Made by a program: the position numbers and the translations under genes. The notes under the pieces are model-generated. The model saw only the letters and a list, made by a program, of their open reading frames with translations, searched no databases and was not told the origin of the DNA. A stretch of 7,707 bases of DNA from an uncultured Muribaculaceae bacterium (lineage in GTDB: Bacteria; Bacteroidota; Bacteroidia; Bacteroidales; Muribaculaceae), in NCBI GenBank assembly GCA_910584665.1, contig CAJUBL010000090.1, forward strand, positions 1-7,707. The letters are read 5' to 3'. Below are positions 5,057 through 7,707 of this stretch, one piece after another (position 1 is the first letter of the stretch; each line of letters starts with the position of its first letter).

Positions 5057-7675
5057 TTACTTTATTGCAGCTTTTAATGCATCTGCTGCTATGGAGATGC
5101 CGTCGGCGTTTTTTCCGCCGGCCTGTGCGAATCCTGGCTGGCCGCCACCGCCACCTTTGATACATTTGGCTGCTTCGCGTACTATGGCTGAGGCATTGAG
5201 TCCGCTTTTTACAAGGTCTTCGGTCAGCATGACTGTGAGCAATGGCTTGCCGGCCGGATCGACTGTTGCGGCGATGAATGCAGTGTGCTCCGGCGAGAGT
5301 GCACGTATGTTGAATGCCACACCTTTTACCACATCCGGAATGCGTATGCCCCTCATTGAGGCAAGTGTTATTCCGTTTATAACCTCAGCTTTGGCCAGTA
5401 GCTCCTTGGCGATATTTGATACACGTTCGTTGAAGTATTCCTCAGCCTGACGACGCAGATCGGCATTCTCTTCAACGGCGTGACGCAAAGCCTGGATGGT
5501 GTTAGGTGCATTGTTAAGCATGGCCGAGATCTGTCTGAGTGTGTCAGACATCTCATCAATGGCTTTCTCAACGCGAGCTCCGGTGATAGCTTCGATACGG
5601 CGTATACCGGCGGCAATACTGCTCTCCGATATTATTTTGATCATACCGATGTTGCCGGTGTTGGCGACATGTGTTCCTCCACATAATTCCACTGAGTCGC
5701 CGTATCTGATCACACGAACTTCCTCGCCGTATTTCTCTCCGAACAATGCCATTGCTCCCATTTCCATAGCGTTGGCTATGGGTACATTGCGGTGTTCATC
5801 AAGCTGGATGGCCTGGCGTACACGACGGTTGGCGAGTCGCTCTACCTCCGATAGCTCTTCGGAAGTTACTTTCTGGAAGTGTGAAAAGTCAAAGCGCAGC
5901 ACATCGGGCGAGACGAAAGATCCTTTCTGTTCAACATGTGTGCCGAGTATCTCACGCAGTGCCTGGTGGAGAAGGTGAGTTGCTGTATGGTTGCACGATA
6001 CGGCAAGACGTGCGTCTGTGTCTATCTTAGCTTCAAACGTAGCCGAGATATCGGCTGGAAGTTTCCTGGAGAGGTGTACACCGATGCCATTCTCACGCTT
6101 TGTATCGTAGATTTCGATTACTTCGTCTCCGTTGGTCAGTGTGCCACGGTCTCCTGTCTGTCCGCCCATTTCGGCGTAGAACGGTGTTACGGTGAGGATT
6201 ATCTGATAGTATTCGCGGTCTTTCTGTCTTACCTTGCGGTAACGTAATATCTGGGTTGGTGTCTCATTCATGTCGTAGCCGACAAACTCCTGGTCTCCGT
6301 TACGTACCACAACCCAGTCGGTTGCCTCGACTGCGGCGGCATTGCGCGCACGGGCTTTCTGGGCATCCATCTCTTTGTCAAACTCGGTTTGATCAAGGGT
6401 CATATTATTTTCCTTGAGTATGAGCTGTGTGAGATCGAGGGGAAATCCGTATGTATCATAAAGTACAAACGCCTCTTTGCCCGAGATGCTTTTTTTACCA
6501 TCTGCCTTGGCAACCCTGATGGCGTTGTCGAGCATGCGTATACCGTTCTCGAGTGTGCGCAGGAATGAATCTTCTTCTTCTTTGATTACTTTCATGATCA
6601 GATCGCGTTGTTTGGCGATCTCGGGATAGGCGACCCCCATGCTCTCAATGAGAGTGTCTACAAGCCGGTACATGAATGCCTGTTTCTGATCCAGGAATGT
6701 GTATGCATAGCGTACGGCGCGGCGCAGTATGCGACGTATGACATAACCCGCCTTGGCATTGGATGGCAACTGTGAGTCGGCGATCGAGAATGAGATGGTA
6801 CGTACGTGGTCAGCAATAACACGCATGGCTATGTCGACCTTAGTGTCGTCTCCATATCTTTTACCCGACAGCATGGCGATACGGCTTATAAGCGGCGTAA
6901 ATACGTCTGTATCATAGTTGGATGTTTTTCCCTGCAGTGCCATGCACAGGCGCTCGAAGCCCATGCCTGTGTCGATTACCTTGGCTGGTAACGGCTCCAG
7001 TGAGCCGTCGGCTTTACGGTTGTATTGCATGAATACAAGGTTCCATATCTCAATAACCCGAGGGTGATCATGGTTGACCATCTCTGCCCCGGGTATAGCG
7101 GCCCGTTCACTGTCGGAACGTAGGTCGATGTGTATCTCCGAGCATGGGCCGCATGGGCCGGTGTCTCCCATCTCCCAGAAGTTATCATGCTTGTTACCAT
7201 TGATTATATGATCCTTGGGAAGATGTTTCTCCCATATGGAGGCCGCCTCGTCGTCACGGGACAGTCCTTCGTCGGCAGCTCCTTCGAACACTGTGGCATA
7301 CAGACGGTCCGGGTCGAGTCTGAGTACGTCGACGAGGTATTCCCAGGCCCAGTCGATGGCTTCTTTTTTGAAATAGTCGCCAAACGACCAGTTGCCAAGC
7401 ATCTCAAACATGGTGTGGTGATAGGTATCCATACCTACCTCCTCGAGATCGTTATGCTTGCCGCTTACGCGCAGACACTTCTGGGAGTCGGCTACACGCT
7501 GATATTTGGCGGGAGCATTGCCGAGGATGATATCTTTGAACTGATTCATTCCGGCATTGGTGAACATCAGTGTAGGGTCATCCTTGATAACCATAGGTGC
7601 TGATGGTACGATCTGGTGCCCCTTGGATTGGAAGAAATCCTTGAAAGATTCTCTTATTTCTTTGGCTGTTAGCAT
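5057..7675 (-). CDS. alaS: Alanyl-tRNA synthetase
   Basis: Attaches alanine to tRNA-Ala and edits mischarged Ser/Gly-tRNA-Ala in the cytoplasm. The 872-aa length is normal for the family. The class II catalytic domain covers about 1-260 (PTLMFTNAGMNQFKD at 34-48, the motif 2 area HHTMFEMLGNWSFGDYFK at 86-103, motif 3 GMGFERL at 237-243). The tRNA-recognition domain follows (about 261-455, RRILRRAVRYA at 314-324). The editing domain has all four metal ligands: H563 and H567 (HTATH), C665 and H669 (CGGTH). A coiled-coil (about 703-765) leads to the C-Ala domain, with GGGGGQPGFAQAGG at 841-854. The CGPCSE motif (175-180) is present. The start is the ATG at 7675. The next 32 bases to the window edge show no Bacteroidetes promoter or Shine-Dalgarno, so the promoter is probably further upstream. 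Everything needed for activity is intact, and the gene looks like a housekeeping copy. Confidence 0.98.
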   Translation of the reverse strand: MLTAKEIRESFKDFFQSKGHQIVPSAPMVIKDDPTLMFTNAGMNQFKDIILGNAPAKYQRVADSQKCLRVSGKHNDLEEVGMDTYHHTMFEMLGNWSFGDYFKKEAIDWAWEYLVDVLRLDPDRLYATVFEGAADEGLSRDDEAASIWEKHLPKDHIINGNKHDNFWEMGDTGPCGPCSEIHIDLRSDSERAAIPGAEMVNHDHPRVIEIWNLVFMQYNRKADGSLEPLPAKVIDTGMGFERLCMALQGKTSNYDTDVFTPLISRIAMLSGKRYGDDTKVDIAMRVIADHVRTISFSIADSQLPSNAKAGYVIRRILRRAVRYAYTFLDQKQAFMYRLVDTLIESMGVAYPEIAKQRDLIMKVIKEEEDSFLRTLENGIRMLDNAIRVAKADGKKSISGKEAFVLYDTYGFPLDLTQLILKENNMTLDQTEFDKEMDAQKARARNAAAVEATDWVVVRNGDQEFVGYDMNETPTQILRYRKVRQKDREYYQIILTVTPFYAEMGGQTGDRGTLTNGDEVIEIYDTKRENGIGVHLSRKLPADISATFEAKIDTDARLAVSCNHTATHLLHQALREILGTHVEQKGSFVSPDVLRFDFSHFQKVTSEELSEVERLANRRVRQAIQLDEHRNVPIANAMEMGAMALFGEKYGEEVRVIRYGDSVELCGGTHVANTGNIGMIKIISESSIAAGIRRIEAITGARVEKAIDEMSDTLRQISAMLNNAPNTIQALRHAVEENADLRRQAEEYFNERVSNIAKELLAKAEVINGITLASMRGIRIPDVVKGVAFNIRALSPEHTAFIAATVDPAGKPLLTVMLTEDLVKSGLNASAIVREAAKCIKGGGGGQPGFAQAGGKNADGISIAADALKAAIK

Positions 7676-7707
7676 ATTGTTGTGATAAAGTTGTTCCCTT
7701 TGTTGAA

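Noticed and set aside
5043..5978. Plus-strand open frames of 135 and 160 aa opposite the 3' half of alaS
   Set aside because: They are antisense to a well-conserved gene, have low-complexity Ser/Arg/Pro-rich translations, and have no promoter or family resemblance.
7130..7603. Plus-strand 157-aa open frame opposite the 5' part of alaS
   Set aside because: It lies entirely within the conserved AlaRS catalytic domain coding region, and its translation looks like no known protein.

Overview
The window looks like a piece of a Bacteroidales chromosome, possibly from a Muribaculaceae-like lineage. The reasons are two clear Bacteroidetes-type promoters (TTTG, a 19-20 nt spacer, TAnnTTTG), starts without a recognisable Shine-Dalgarno sequence, a RsgA and an AlaRS that read like Bacteroidetes versions, and an ECF sigma / one-membrane-span protein / exported protein operon of a Bacteroidetes style. 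Placement below order level is a guess.

Layout from left to right. Bases 1-52 are a perfect 52-bp palindrome lying downstream of a small minus-strand gene (90-305) for a 71-aa DUF2582-type winged-helix protein. A 197-bp intergenic region (306-502) carries two divergent promoters, one for the small gene and one for rsgA (503-1444, +), the circularly permuted GTPase of 30S subunit maturation. The rsgA promoter sits so close to the start codon that the mRNA should be leaderless or nearly so. A perfect 18-bp-stem hairpin (1445-1489) separates rsgA from a convergent minus-strand operon.

That operon (transcribed from about 4875 down to 1497) has five closely spaced genes: an ECF sigma-70 factor, a single-span membrane protein that looks like its anti-sigma or regulatory partner, a small secreted protein with no known function (perhaps DUF6108-like), and two tandem paralogous exported proteins with C-terminal ends like outer-membrane beta-barrels. 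Together they suggest a cell-envelope regulatory module in which the membrane protein restrains the sigma factor and the exported proteins are partners or outputs. The signal and regulon cannot be read from the sequence. This operon is the least characterised part of the window.

To the right, alaS (5057-7675, -) encodes a complete alanyl-tRNA synthetase with aminoacylation, editing and C-Ala domains. It ends at its own intrinsic terminator (4987-5032), which isolates it from the sigma operon. I saw no tRNA, rRNA, CRISPR, insertion sequence or phage gene. The only intergenic regions above 100 bp are 306-502 and 4863-5056, and both are described by promoter or terminator entries.
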